A stretch of DNA of 52,926 bases from an uncultured Eubacteriales bacterium. Its GTDB lineage: Bacteria; Bacillota; Clostridia; Oscillospirales; Acutalibacteraceae. Below, piece after piece: positions 16,090 through 25,148 of this stretch (its first letter is position 1; each line of letters opens with the position of its first letter). Location: the NCBI GenBank assembly GCA_934489895.1, contig CAKSST010000012.1, forward strand, positions 1-52,926. Reading direction: 5' to 3'. The notes beneath the pieces were generated by a model. It did not search any database. It was not told the DNA's origin and worked only from the letters and a program-made list of their open reading frames with translations. Position numbers and translations under genes: made by a program.

Positions 16090-18657
16090 ATGGCAAAGCA
16101 AGAAAAAGTTTATTGGCCCAGCAGTGAAGAAACAAATATTGTTCCTGTTGAAATTACCGATGAAGTTAAAACAAGTATGCTTCAGTACTCAATGTCGGTG
16201 CTTGTAGGACGTGCGCTTCCCGATGTTCGTGATGGCTTAAAACCTGTCCACCGCCGTATTCTTTACACTATGTATGAAAACGGTCTGACACCTGACAGCA
16301 AATACCGTAAATGCGCAGATACAGTCGGTACTGTTTTAGGTAGATATCACCCGCACGGTGATGCATCTGTTTATGATGCAATGGTACGTATGGCGCAGGA
16401 TTTCTCCCTCCGTTATCCTCTTATAGACGGTCACGGTAACTTTGGTAACATAGACGGCTATCCCGCCGCTGCTTACCGATATACCGAGTCTAAAATGAAC
16501 CGTCTTTCATACAGTATGCTTGACGATATCAAAAAAGATACTGTCAATATGATGCCAAACTACGACGACCGTTTAGAAGAGCCAGAGGTGCTTCCTGTTC
16601 GTTTCCCGCAGCTGCTTGTTAACGGCTCAAGCGGCATCGCGGTAGGTATGGCAACAGAAATTCCCCCTCACAATCTTGGTGAGGTTATTGACGCAATGTG
16701 CTGTCTTATTGACAACCCCGAGGCAGACCTGCCCGAGCTTTGTGAGAATATAAAAGGTCCTGATTTTCCCACGGGCGGTATCATTATGGGCAGAAGCGGT
16801 ATCCGCGCTGCCTACGCTACGGGACGCGGCAAGATAGTTGTACGCGGAAAGGCAGAAATTGAGGAAACCAAAAACGGAAAATTCCGCATAATTATTACAG
16901 AAATTCCCTATAAAGTACGCAAAAAAGACCTTGTTAAGCATATTTACGATCTTGCTTCCGAAAAGAAGATAGAAGGCATTGATGATGTTGTTGACTATTC
17001 TTCAAAGCGTGACGGCGGTATGCGTATTGTTGTTGATATAAAGCGTGACGCAAACCCGCAGGTTGTTCTTAACAAGCTTTACAGCTACACCGCATTGCAG
17101 TCGACCTTCGGTGCAATATTGCTTGCAATTGTAAACGGCAAGCCGCAGATACTCACTTTGAAGGAAATGCTGCAAAACAGCATTGACTTCCAGTATGAAA
17201 TCATACGCCGCCGTACTGAGTTTGACCGTAAAAAGGCGGCAGAGCGCGCCCATATTTTAGAGGCATTAAAAACCGCTCTTGATTTTATTGATGAGGTTAT
17301 CTCAATAATCCGTAACAGTAAAACAATAGCCGACAGTAAACAGGCGCTGGCCGACCGTTTTGGTTTTGATGATGTTCAGACCACTGCTATTGTTCAGATG
17401 CAGTTAGGTAAGCTGGCAGGTCTTGAAAAACAGAAAATTCTTGATGAATTACAGGAAAAGCTTGATTTTATTAAAGAATGTGATGAAATTCTTGCTTCAC
17501 GCGAGAGAATTCTTGATATTGTTAAGACCGAAAGCTTAAATCTTCGTGATAAGTTTACTGATGAGCGCCGTACAGAAATTACCGATGTTGCGGGCGAGGT
17601 TGATATTGAAGACCTTATTCCCGAAGAGGAATGTGTTATTACAAAAACCATCAACGGCTATATTAAGCGTGTTCCCAGCGAAACATACTCTGTTCAGCAC
17701 CGCGGCGGCCGCGGCATAAAGGGTATGACAACCCGCGAGGATGATATTGTAGAGAATATGATGGTTTGTTCATCACACGATTACATTATGCTGTTCAGTA
17801 ATCTGGGCAGAGTGTATCGTATGAAAGCCTACGAAATTCCCGAGGGCAGTCGTGCAGCAAAGGGTATGAATATTATCAACCTGCTGCCGCTTATGATGGG
17901 CGAGAAAATTTCAATGATACTGTGCGTACCGAAAAGTATTTCAGGTGACGAGTTTATCTGTATAGGAACAAAACGCGGAAACATCAAGCGCACACCCCTT
18001 GATAGCTTTAAAAATACCCGCAGCACAGGTATTATTGCTATTGAGCTTGATGAGGGCGATGAGCTTTCCTTTGTAAGATTAACTACAGGTGAGGACAACA
18101 TTCTTGTTGCAACCCGCAACGGTATGAGCATACGCTTTGACGAAAAGCAGGTACGTGCAATGGGCAGAACGGCCAAGGGTGTACGCGCTATTAAGTTAAA
18201 GGATGACGACGAGGTTGTTTCAATGACGGTATGTCACGAAAACGATGTAATTCTCACCGTTACCGAAACAGGCTACGGCCGCCGCTCTGATGTTGCAGAC
18301 TTCCGTCTGCAGAACAGGGGCGGTAAGGGTCTTACCAACTACAAGACCGAAAAATACGGCAAGGTTGCCGCTGTTATGGTTGCAAACGATGATGAGGATA
18401 TCATAATTATTGCTTCCGACGGCATAATAATCCGTATACAGATAAGCGAAATTTCTATGTTCAATCGTCCTGCAAAGGGTGTACGAATTATGCGTGTGGC
18501 TGAGAGTGAGCGCATACTTTCTGTTGTAGCTTCCGCCCACGACGATGAGGAAGAGTTAGAGCATCCAGAGGAACCCGACGAAGACGCTGCAACTGTTGAC
18601 GCGGCAGAGGCGGAAGAGACAGAAGAAACCGAAATTTTTGAGGATGACGGAGAATAA
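16090..18657 (+). CDS. gyrA: DNA gyrase subunit A
   Basis: 855 residues. The breakage-reunion domain includes HPHGDASVYD (87-96) and the catalytic tyrosine in AAAYRYTE (Tyr131). The GyrA box is QHRGGRG (around 535), and six beta-pinwheel blades follow, with the acidic tail DDEEELEHPEEPDED at the end. In the quinolone-determining region the residue matching E. coli Ser83 is Ala92, followed by Ser93 and Asp96, as in mycobacteria. AAAGGAGAG is the ribosome binding site. The gene ends the oriC-proximal replication block. Confidence 0.98.
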   Translation: MAKQEKVYWPSSEETNIVPVEITDEVKTSMLQYSMSVLVGRALPDVRDGLKPVHRRILYTMYENGLTPDSKYRKCADTVGTVLGRYHPHGDASVYDAMVRMAQDFSLRYPLIDGHGNFGNIDGYPAAAYRYTESKMNRLSYSMLDDIKKDTVNMMPNYDDRLEEPEVLPVRFPQLLVNGSSGIAVGMATEIPPHNLGEVIDAMCCLIDNPEADLPELCENIKGPDFPTGGIIMGRSGIRAAYATGRGKIVVRGKAEIEETKNGKFRIIITEIPYKVRKKDLVKHIYDLASEKKIEGIDDVVDYSSKRDGGMRIVVDIKRDANPQVVLNKLYSYTALQSTFGAILLAIVNGKPQILTLKEMLQNSIDFQYEIIRRRTEFDRKKAAERAHILEALKTALDFIDEVISIIRNSKTIADSKQALADRFGFDDVQTTAIVQMQLGKLAGLEKQKILDELQEKLDFIKECDEILASRERILDIVKTESLNLRDKFTDERRTEITDVAGEVDIEDLIPEEECVITKTINGYIKRVPSETYSVQHRGGRGIKGMTTREDDIVENMMVCSSHDYIMLFSNLGRVYRMKAYEIPEGSRAAKGMNIINLLPLMMGEKISMILCVPKSISGDEFICIGTKRGNIKRTPLDSFKNTRSTGIIAIELDEGDELSFVRLTTGEDNILVATRNGMSIRFDEKQVRAMGRTAKGVRAIKLKDDDEVVSMTVCHENDVILTVTETGYGRRSDVADFRLQNRGGKGLTNYKTEKYGKVAAVMVANDDEDIIIIASDGIIIRIQISEISMFNRPAKGVRIMRVAESERILSVVASAHDDEEELEHPEEPDEDAATVDAAEAEETEETEIFEDDGE

Positions 18658-18662
18658 TTTGT

Positions 18663-19637
18663 ATGAAATATATTCCCGAGAAAATGACATATAAGGAATA
18701 TGAAGAAAGCTATACCGTGCGGCATATTGCCGACACGGTTGGCTTTATGTATCTTTTTGTGTTGGCGATACAGCTTGTATGGGAATTTGTTATTTTAAAA
18801 TGGCTGCTGGCTGCGGGTATTTCTTTGACAACCATTCAAAAATATCTGTCAGATCCTGCAATTTCGCTGACGGTTAATGTTTTGATAACTGCAATAATGT
18901 TTACTGTGCCCTTTATTGCCTTGTGCGGCAGGGAAAGGCAAAAGCCTTCAACCCTTATACATTACGGATCACCCAAAAAGGGAACATTTTTGCCCCTGGT
19001 TGCCTTGGGTTCTGGGTTGTGTATGGTTGCAAACGCAGCAGCTTCTATAATTACAGAGATATTAAATCTTTTTGGTATAGAGGGGAAAAATACGCTTGAA
19101 AACCTTCCCGAAGGTGTTTTTGGTATGGCGCTTACCGTTATTGCAGTATCACTTGCACCTGCCGTTTTAGAGGAGTTTTCCTGCCGCGGAATTGTTTTTG
19201 GTGTTGCCCGAAAATTAGGCGAAGGCTTTGCAATTTTTGTTTCAGCAATTTTCTTTTCGATTATGCATATGAATGCCAATCAAATACCCTTTGCCTTTAT
19301 GGCTGGTATTGTGCTCGCCTTTGTTTATGTAAAGAGCGAGTCAATCTGGACAGCCGTTGCAGTCCACGCAATAAATAATCTTTTATCAGTTATTTTGTCT
19401 ATTGCGATGGACGGTGTTTCAAGCAAAATCAGTCAGCTTATATACTTAACAGTAATAGCTGTCGCCGCTGCCGTTTCTTTGGCGGCATTCAGTTTTTATA
19501 CTAAAAACGGCGGTAATTTTGTGCTTTGTGCTTCAAATATGGAGCTGTCCTCAAAGAAAAAATTTATTTGGTTTATAAAATCACCGACAGTAATTGTCAG
19601 CATTGTTGCATCCCTTGCAATAATGGAACTGCTTTAA
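18663..19637 (+). CDS. CPBP-family intramembrane metalloprotease
   Basis: A 324-residue integral membrane protein with about eight hydrophobic segments. It carries the three CPBP/Abi motifs: EEFSCRGIVFG (EExxxR, around 170), FFSIMHMN (FxxxH, around 200), and HAINN (around 239). These residues coordinate zinc in Rce1-like proteases. Bacterial members can process prenylated or peptide substrates or confer bacteriocin self-immunity; the substrate here is unknown. It starts 5 bases after gyrA and 10 bases before tadA, so it is probably read from the gyr transcript. Confidence 0.9.
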   Translation: MKYIPEKMTYKEYEESYTVRHIADTVGFMYLFVLAIQLVWEFVILKWLLAAGISLTTIQKYLSDPAISLTVNVLITAIMFTVPFIALCGRERQKPSTLIHYGSPKKGTFLPLVALGSGLCMVANAAASIITEILNLFGIEGKNTLENLPEGVFGMALTVIAVSLAPAVLEEFSCRGIVFGVARKLGEGFAIFVSAIFFSIMHMNANQIPFAFMAGIVLAFVYVKSESIWTAVAVHAINNLLSVILSIAMDGVSSKISQLIYLTVIAVAAAVSLAAFSFYTKNGGNFVLCASNMELSSKKKFIWFIKSPTVIVSIVASLAIMELL

Positions 19638-19647
19638 GGAATATATT

Positions 19648-20100
19648 ATGAACAGCAGCTTTATGGATAACGCAATACTTCTTGCACGCCAAGCGGGAGA
19701 AGCAAATGAAGTGCCGGTCGGCGCCGTTATTGTAAAGGACGGCAAAGTTGTTGCAGGCGGCCGCAACCGTATGAAAGAAAAACAAAGTGCCCTTGCTCAC
19801 GCAGAGATTGAAGCTATTTGTGCGGCAATGGACCTGCTTGGCAGCGAGCGGCTTGACGGGTGCGAGCTGTATGTTACCTTAGAGCCCTGCCCGATGTGTG
19901 CGGGCGCTATTATAAACAGCCGTATAAAAACTGTTATTTTCGGCGCGTATGATTTAAAGGCCGGCTCGGTTGTATCAATGCAGCAAATGTTCAATTTACC
20001 CTATAATCATAAGCCGGAAGTTTTTTGCGGCATAAAGGAAGAAGCCTGCGCGGCATTGTTGAGTGATTTTTTTGAAAACATAAGAAAAACCGAAAAATAG
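19648..20100 (+). CDS. tadA: tRNA adenosine(34) deaminase TadA
   Basis: A 150-residue cytidine/deoxycytidylate deaminase-fold protein. The zinc and proton-shuttle motif HAEIEAI (around 51) and PCPMCAGAI (around 80-88) are intact, as is the N-terminal NEVPVGAVIV. TadA converts A34 to inosine in tRNA-Arg(ACG), and the window contains exactly that tRNA at 9531-9607. Length is normal. AGGAA is the ribosome binding site. Confidence 0.95.
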   Translation: MNSSFMDNAILLARQAGEANEVPVGAVIVKDGKVVAGGRNRMKEKQSALAHAEIEAICAAMDLLGSERLDGCELYVTLEPCPMCAGAIINSRIKTVIFGAYDLKAGSVVSMQQMFNLPYNHKPEVFCGIKEEACAALLSDFFENIRKTEK

Positions 20101-20448
20101 AATTTTTGCCGGTAAAACATAAGAAATTTACGACAAAAAATTATATAAATTCGGCAGGTTATAAAAATTTCTACTAAAAACCAAAAGAACAAATATTTAT
20201 TACAAAATTTTAACTTTTTTCGATAGATTTTGTGATTATGTTAACCGTATAAACCAAAAAGAAATTAAAGTTTTTAACGGTGTAATTAACATTAAAACCC
20301 CTTAAGAATGCGAATGTTTAAAGTTATTAACATAAAAATGTTAATAACCATGTTAATAAAGTTGAAAAAATAACCCCAATAAATAAATTGTTTAAAAAAT
20401 TATGTAAAGTTTATGAGGGACTAAAATTTTTTGGAGAAAAATATAAAA
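20101..20448. promoter_or_regulatory. AT-rich regulatory region upstream of the hydrogenase
   Basis: 348 bases without a gene. It holds a perfect 11-bp inverted repeat with a 4-base A spacer (arms 20323-20333 and 20338-20348, half GTTATTAACAT), another direct copy of ATGTTAATAA at 20350-20359, and an AATTAACATT at about 20284-20293. These resemble motifs in the dnaA-dnaN gap. They are probably operators for the hydrogenase gene, but the arms are not in the TTGTTAA-N4-TTAACAA order of Clostridial Rex sites. Confidence 0.5.
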
Positions 20449-21870
20449 ATGAGAAAATTTGATACTAAAATACAACATTTAAAATATAAAGTTCTGCGCG
20501 AGGTTGCACGCGAGTCATGGAACGGCACCTTGGTTGAAAATATAATGGAAATACCCAAAAAGATTGTACCCGGCAAAGTGCCTACAATGCGCTGCTGTAT
20601 TTATAAGGAACGCGCAATTCTCGGCGAACGCATAAAAATTGCAATGGGCGGAGATAAAAATAACCCCAATATAATTGAGGTTATTGATATTGCCTGTGAT
20701 GAATGTCCTGCTGCAGGCTATGAGGTAACCTCCTCCTGCCGCGGATGTCTTGCCCACCGCTGTGAAGATGTATGTAAACGCTCAGCGATAACCTTTGACC
20801 ATAACCATGTTGCGCATATTGATAAAACAAAATGTGTTGAGTGCGGTATGTGCGCAAAGGTTTGTCCGTATTTTGCAATTGTTAATCGTAAACGTCCCTG
20901 CCAGAGCGCATGTAAGGTTAAGGCAATTACCATTAATGACGACAATGCGGCAAAAATTAATAACGAAAAGTGTATTCAATGCGGCGCCTGCGTTTATCAG
21001 TGCCCCTTTGGCGCAATAAGCGATAAGTCTTTTATTTTAGATGTAATAGAGAATATTAAAAACAGTGACGGCAATAAAAATTATAAGGTTTATGCCATTG
21101 TTGCTCCTTCAATTTCCAGCCAGTTTACATACGCAAAGCTGGGCCAGGTAATAAGCGGAATTAAAGAGCTGGGCTTTTATACAGTAATTGAAGCGGCGCT
21201 TGGCGCTGACATGGTTGCTTTATCAGAATCAAAGGAACTTGCCGAAAAAGGCTTTTTAACCAGCTCCTGCTGTCCTGCTTTTGTGCAGTACATAAAAAAT
21301 GATTACGCAAAGCTCTTGCCTTATGTATCACATAATTTGTCGCCTATGGCAATGCTTGCAAAATATATTAAGCAGACTGACAAAACCGCAAAGGTTGTAT
21401 TTATAGGACCTTGCACCGCCAAAAAGGCAGAAGTACAGCTTGAGAGCGTTAAGCCTTATGTTGACAGCGTGATCACCTTTGAAGAGCTTCAGGCATTGTT
21501 TGACAGCCGCGATATTGAAATTACAACGCTTTCGGAAGATGTTCTGGATAACGCATCATATTTTGGCAGAATATTTGCCCGCACGGGAGGTCTTGCAGAC
21601 GCCGTAAAACAGGCATTGACAGAACAGAATATTAATTTTGATTTAAAAGCGGTTTCCTGCGACGGTATAGAAGAATGCCGCATTGCATTGCTTAAAAAGA
21701 CCAAGAATATTCTTGACGCCAACTTTATTGAGGGTATGGCTTGTATAGGCGGTTGTATAGGCGGCGCCGGATGTCTTACCCACGGTGAAAAAAACAAAAA
21801 ACAGGTAGATGAATACGGCAGGGAAGCATTAGAAAAAAATATAAATGACGCCGTATCACAGCTAAAATAA
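20449..21870 (+). CDS. Monomeric [FeFe] hydrogenase, group B type
   Basis: 473 residues when started at the ATG 20449 with GGAG upstream (an in-frame TTG at 20431 lies on the ribosome binding site). The N-terminal part has a Cys-rich region (CDECPAAG, SSCRGCLAHRCEDVC) and two 4Fe-4S clusters (CVECGMCAKVCPY and CIQCGACVYQCPF). The H-cluster motifs are L1 TSCCPAF (around 271), L2 GPCTAKKAE (around 320) and L3 EGMACIGGCIGGAGC (around 427). L1 with TSCCP-A and the ferredoxin-like N-terminus fit group B enzymes, thought to couple to ferredoxin in fermentative Clostridia. Hydrogen turnover direction cannot be read from sequence. Maturases HydEFG are not in the window. Confidence 0.92.
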   Translation: MRKFDTKIQHLKYKVLREVARESWNGTLVENIMEIPKKIVPGKVPTMRCCIYKERAILGERIKIAMGGDKNNPNIIEVIDIACDECPAAGYEVTSSCRGCLAHRCEDVCKRSAITFDHNHVAHIDKTKCVECGMCAKVCPYFAIVNRKRPCQSACKVKAITINDDNAAKINNEKCIQCGACVYQCPFGAISDKSFILDVIENIKNSDGNKNYKVYAIVAPSISSQFTYAKLGQVISGIKELGFYTVIEAALGADMVALSESKELAEKGFLTSSCCPAFVQYIKNDYAKLLPYVSHNLSPMAMLAKYIKQTDKTAKVVFIGPCTAKKAEVQLESVKPYVDSVITFEELQALFDSRDIEITTLSEDVLDNASYFGRIFARTGGLADAVKQALTEQNINFDLKAVSCDGIEECRIALLKKTKNILDANFIEGMACIGGCIGGAGCLTHGEKNKKQVDEYGREALEKNINDAVSQLK

Positions 21871-21883
21871 GAAAATATGTATT

Positions 21884-21914
21884 AAAAAAGGCGGATTATT
21901 ATCCGCCTTTTTTA
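21884..21914. terminator. Bidirectional terminator after the hydrogenase
   Basis: A perfect hairpin, GGCGGAT / ATCCGCC, with a TATT loop, A-run before and T-run after. It lies between the convergent hydrogenase gene and the minus-strand membrane protein gene. Confidence 0.88.
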
Positions 21915-21984
21915 AACGAAAACACAAGTTTTCTAATGCCTGCGGCATTTTGGCGGCGTTCCACCGCCGTCGGTTTAAAGATTT

Positions 21985-22725
21985 CTATATTTTCCATAGC
22001 GTTTCGCGCTTTAATGCTTCATATTCTTCTTTTGAAATTTTGCCTTTATTATAGCTGTCAAGCAAAGCGTCAAGCGTTTGCGCAAGTTTAGGGCTTTCAA
22101 CCTTTACGCATATATCGGGCTGTGCGTCAATTTCCTCAATAGCGGGCAGCTTAAGGTCAAGGGTTTTTGGTTTTAAAGCAAGGCAGAGCATACCCTCAGA
22201 AAAAAATGCCGCCCCCAAGAATACTGACAAATCAGAATTAATAACGCGGTATGAGCTTAAAAGGATGCTTATAATAAATGCTACCGTAACACTAAAAAAC
22301 AAAATTGAAAGACCTGTTTTTGACGCGTTTTTATAAAAACAAGCGCAAAGCACTATAGTTAAAGCAAAAACGATAGTAGCAATAAGAACAAATAAATTAA
22401 GTTTGTAATTAAACTTGCCTGCAAAATGCACCTCAGAAATGATAATAGCGTTTGCTGCAAAAAGACAGCAAACGGGTAACAGTAATGCGGGCAGAGCATT
22501 GCGTCTGCAAAAAAGAGTAAAGCACAGCTGCAAAAGGGGTGCCGCCAAATACAAAATAAAGGCAAGGCGGGACAGCTCTGAATAAACCGGATTTAAAAAA
22601 GGTACTTCATAAGAAATACTAATGCCTGTTGGTATAGAGTTAAAACTAAAAAAATACAAAGCAACAGTCAAAAGTGTGAAAACAACGCTTATTGCCGCGG
22701 CAAAGCTGTTGAGCTTTATTTTCAT
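21985..22725 (-). CDS. Multi-spanning membrane protein with a SHOCT-like C-terminus
   Basis: 246 residues with about six hydrophobic helices (residues 1-190). A short cytosolic tail (LAQTLDALLDSYNKGKISKEEYEALKRE, given in part) has the K-I-S-x-E-E-Y-x-x-L-K pattern of SHOCT domains, short helical hairpins found at protein ends in many bacteria. I do not recognise the membrane part. AGGGGGT before the ATG is a good ribosome binding site. It stands alone, convergent with the hydrogenase gene and divergent from the tRNA pair. Confidence 0.8.
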   Translation of the reverse strand: MKIKLNSFAAAISVVFTLLTVALYFFSFNSIPTGISISYEVPFLNPVYSELSRLAFILYLAAPLLQLCFTLFCRRNALPALLLPVCCLFAANAIIISEVHFAGKFNYKLNLFVLIATIVFALTIVLCACFYKNASKTGLSILFFSVTVAFIISILLSSYRVINSDLSVFLGAAFFSEGMLCLALKPKTLDLKLPAIEEIDAQPDICVKVESPKLAQTLDALLDSYNKGKISKEEYEALKRETLWKI

Positions 22726-22820
22726 AAAAATACCCCCTAAAAGATATTATAATTATTATATATGCTTTGCCCTTTGGTGTCAAACAGTATAAAAAAGCAA
22801 AAAAAGTTGAAAAATAATCA

Positions 22821-22849
22821 TTGACAATAAGAAAGTATTAAGATATAAT
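22821..22849 (+). promoter_or_regulatory. Promoter of the tRNA-Met/tRNA-Glu pair
   Basis: TTGACA (22821-22826) and TATAAT (22844-22849) with a 17-base spacer, about 21 bases before tRNA-Met. Full consensus. Confidence 0.88.
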
Positions 22850-22870
22850 AACAAAGTCATTCGACTAAAC

Positions 22871-22947
22871 GGCGGTATAGCTCAGTTGGCTAGAGCATTC
22901 GGTTCATACCCGAAGTGTCACTGGTTCAAGTCCAGTTACCGCTACCA
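22871..22947 (+). tRNA. tRNA-Met (CAT), elongator type
   Basis: 77 bases with encoded CCA. The acceptor GGCGGTA pairs with TACCGCT; the anticodon CAT is at 22905-22907. The paired first base argues against initiator tRNA, which has a mismatched 1-72 pair. An Ile-lysidine tRNA (CAT) is less likely from the body sequence. Confidence 0.95.
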
Positions 22948-23017
22948 TGTGGGATAACACTTTGGGCAGAAGTGCAAATGTGTTGTTCAAGGGGCGGGCA
23001 ATAGTCCGCTCTGGTAC

Positions 23018-23092
23018 GGCCCGGTGGTCAAGCGGTTAAGACACCGCCCTTTCACGGCGGTAACACGAGTTCGATTCTCGTCCGGGTCACCA
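23018..23092 (+). tRNA. tRNA-Glu (TTC)
   Basis: 75 bases with encoded CCA. The acceptor GGCCCGG pairs with CCGGGTC; the anticodon loop CTTTCAC gives TTC. It lies 70 bases after tRNA-Met, probably on the same transcript. Confidence 0.96.
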
Positions 23093-23162
23093 AAATGAAA
23101 CGACAGTTCTCGTAATGTGGATTGTCGTTTTTTTATTTTTAGTATATAAAGGTGAAAAAATT

Positions 23163-23633
23163 ATGTCATTTGAAAAAGCAAGAAATTACTTAAAGAAATA
23201 CGGTTTAGATAATAATGTTATGGAGTTCAGCGTTTCAACTGCAACTGTTGAAGAAGCAGCAAAAGCAATTAATTGCAAAGAGCAGGAAATTGCAAAAACT
23301 TTATCATTTATAGTTGAAGAAAAACCTATTTTAATTGTAGTTTCAGGAGATTCAAGGGTTGATAACGGCAAATATAAGGCTGAATTTAATACAAAAGCAA
23401 AGATGATTCCATTTGATAATGTTGAGCAAATGGTAGGACACGCAGTTGGCGGAGTTTGTCCTTTTGGAGTAAATGATGATGTGGCAATTTATTTAGATAA
23501 TTCATTAAAGAGATTTGAAACAGTATATCCTGCTTGCGGCAGCTCAAATAGTGTAATTAAACTAACTTTAGAGCAATTACAAAAAATAATAAATTATGAA
23601 AAATGGGTTGATATTTGTAAAGAAATTCAGTAA
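23163..23633 (+). CDS. YbaK/ProX-type aminoacyl-tRNA deacylase
   Basis: 156 residues from the ATG 23163 (MSFEKARNYLKKYG), with AAAGGTG about 7 bases upstream. The YbaK fold is shown by EIAKTLSFIV (with the conserved Lys), VVSGDSRVDNGKYK, and VGGVCPFGV (GxxxP motif), then YPACGSSNSVIKL. These free-standing editing domains hydrolyse mischarged tRNAs such as Ala- or Cys-tRNA-Pro. Which substrate applies here is unclear. It follows the tRNA pair and may be read through from it. Confidence 0.9.
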   Translation: MSFEKARNYLKKYGLDNNVMEFSVSTATVEEAAKAINCKEQEIAKTLSFIVEEKPILIVVSGDSRVDNGKYKAEFNTKAKMIPFDNVEQMVGHAVGGVCPFGVNDDVAIYLDNSLKRFETVYPACGSSNSVIKLTLEQLQKIINYEKWVDICKEIQ

Positions 23634-23647
23634 CATAAACCTTATAA

Positions 23648-23692
23648 TAAAAGCAAGGCGCTCTTCACTATGGAGAGCGCCTTGCTTTTACT
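23648..23692. terminator. Bidirectional terminator
   Basis: A long perfect stem, AAAAGCAAGGCGCTCT paired with its complement around a TCACTATGG-type loop, between the convergent YbaK and DUF1015 genes. Confidence 0.9.
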
Positions 23693-23699
23693 CTTTTAT

Positions 23700-24974
23700 T
23701 TAAAACAAATCGTAAAATTGGTTCATTACCAGTCCGGTGATAAGCTTGGGATAGAAATATGTTGATTTTTGTGGCATTTTCTCGCCTGCTGCCGCAACGT
23801 CAGAAATTTCACTAACACGGGTGGGGTTAAGGATAAACGCACAGTTTGCGCCGTCGTTTATGCTGTCAGCCGCCTCGCAGAAATCGCGTGAATATTTAAG
23901 ATTAATCTGGTTAGCCATATTCTCGCGGTCAATTTTAAGAAGGTCTTCAAGAATAAGTGAGTGTAACACTGTAACGTCCAGACGGCGTAAAGCTTCGCTC
24001 TTTTCGGGGTTGCGTGCATCAGCTGCGGCAATATCCTTTAAGGTGATTATGCAGGTGTGCTTTTTGCCAACAAAGCCAAAGGCCTTCTCATTCTTCTCAT
24101 AAGCTGATGCCAGAAGGTTTTCAATATCTTCCTTTTTGCATTCCTCTACAGTAAAGTTTTCCTTTACTGCGCTGAGTAAAGCCTCCTCGTCAAAGCTTTC
24201 AAGGTCACGTACAATGCGGTGGGTGGGGAAAACAACAAGTCCCGGGTCGGCAAGGTCTGCCAAAAACATCATTACATAGTTAGAATCGGGAATATTGTAG
24301 CCGCTAATTCTCATATGGCGGCGGTAGTTAAGAGCGGTTTCATAACGGTGGTGACCGTCAGCGATATACAGCTTTCTGTCCTCAAACTGCTTGGCAACGG
24401 TATCAATTACAGCCTCGTCTGTAACGGTCCAAAGGCGGTGGGTTACACCGTCATCATCAGTGAATTTGACATCGGGCTCGCCTGATGTTAATTCATTAAG
24501 CAGACTGCCTGTTTCACATTTAGGGTCACGGTAAAGTGAATAAACTTGTGAAAAGTTGCAGCCTGTTGCGCACATTAAATTAAAGCGGTCGGTCTTTGCT
24601 TTGGAAAGTGTTTCCTCGTGGGGAAGCACAACGCCTGCAGAAAACTCCTCTAATTTAACACGGCAAATAAAGCCTTTGAAAGAGTATTCCTTGCCTTTAA
24701 CAGTGAAACTTTCGCTGTAAATATATAAAGCAGGTTTTTCGTCAACAGCAACAATGCCGTCGTCGAGCCAGCTCTTCAATATGGCGCCAGCTTTATCGTA
24801 GCTGTCCTCATTGGTGCCCGGAAGCTCCAGGCGGATAATATTGTTGGCGTTGCGTTTTATGTAGTCCCGGCGCTGCTGCTCACTGATAATATCGTAGGGC
24901 GGGCAGCAAAGCTGCTCAGGCAGGCCTGCTTTTTTTGTAAATCTTAATGCTTTGAAAGGTTTAATTTCTGCCAA
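23700..24974 (-). CDS. DUF1015 family protein
   Basis: 424 residues. Family features: start AEIKPFKALRFT, PPYDIIS, PHEETLSKAKTDR (the conserved HEET segment), IADGHHRYETAL and MMFLADLADPGL. I choose the TTG at 24972-24974 because AGGAG lies 9 bases upstream and it gives the usual A-x-I-K-P-F start; the ATG 9 bases earlier is almost inside the ribosome binding site. DUF1015 proteins are widespread and contain a conserved HEE/DGHHR pocket suggesting an enzyme, possibly linked to serine metabolism; the reaction is not established from sequence. Confidence 0.88.
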   Translation of the reverse strand: MAEIKPFKALRFTKKAGLPEQLCCPPYDIISEQQRRDYIKRNANNIIRLELPGTNEDSYDKAGAILKSWLDDGIVAVDEKPALYIYSESFTVKGKEYSFKGFICRVKLEEFSAGVVLPHEETLSKAKTDRFNLMCATGCNFSQVYSLYRDPKCETGSLLNELTSGEPDVKFTDDDGVTHRLWTVTDEAVIDTVAKQFEDRKLYIADGHHRYETALNYRRHMRISGYNIPDSNYVMMFLADLADPGLVVFPTHRIVRDLESFDEEALLSAVKENFTVEECKKEDIENLLASAYEKNEKAFGFVGKKHTCIITLKDIAAADARNPEKSEALRRLDVTVLHSLILEDLLKIDRENMANQINLKYSRDFCEAADSINDGANCAFILNPTRVSEISDVAAAGEKMPQKSTYFYPKLITGLVMNQFYDLF

Positions 24975-25032
24975 AATAATCATCTCCTGAAAAAGATTTT
25001 ATAACAATGCGGGAAGGAAGTCAATTAAATAA

Positions 25033-25061
25033 TTGAATTAATTCAGTTAATATAGTATAAT
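25033..25061 (+). promoter_or_regulatory. Possible promoter of the ABC transporter operon
   Basis: TTGAAT (25033-25038) and TATAAT (25056-25061) with a 17-base spacer, about 88 bases upstream of the first gene. The -35 is 4 of 6. Confidence 0.5.
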
Positions 25062-25148
25062 TATAATGTATGTTAATCTAATGTTTACAAAATCCTAAAG
25101 TTTTTTTGTTATTATATTTTTATATTGTTACAGGAGGTAACGTATTAT

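Noticed and set aside
20323..20348. Reading the hydrogenase-leader inverted repeat as a Rex operator
   Set aside because: Arms are TTAACAT/ATGTTAA, the reverse of the TTGTTAA-N4-TTAACAA order expected for Clostridial Rex; kept only as an unassigned operator candidate.
20101..20448. Second replication origin or 4.5S RNA gene after tadA
   Set aside because: No DnaA boxes of good quality and no SRP RNA core motif could be seen; only AT-rich sequence with operators.
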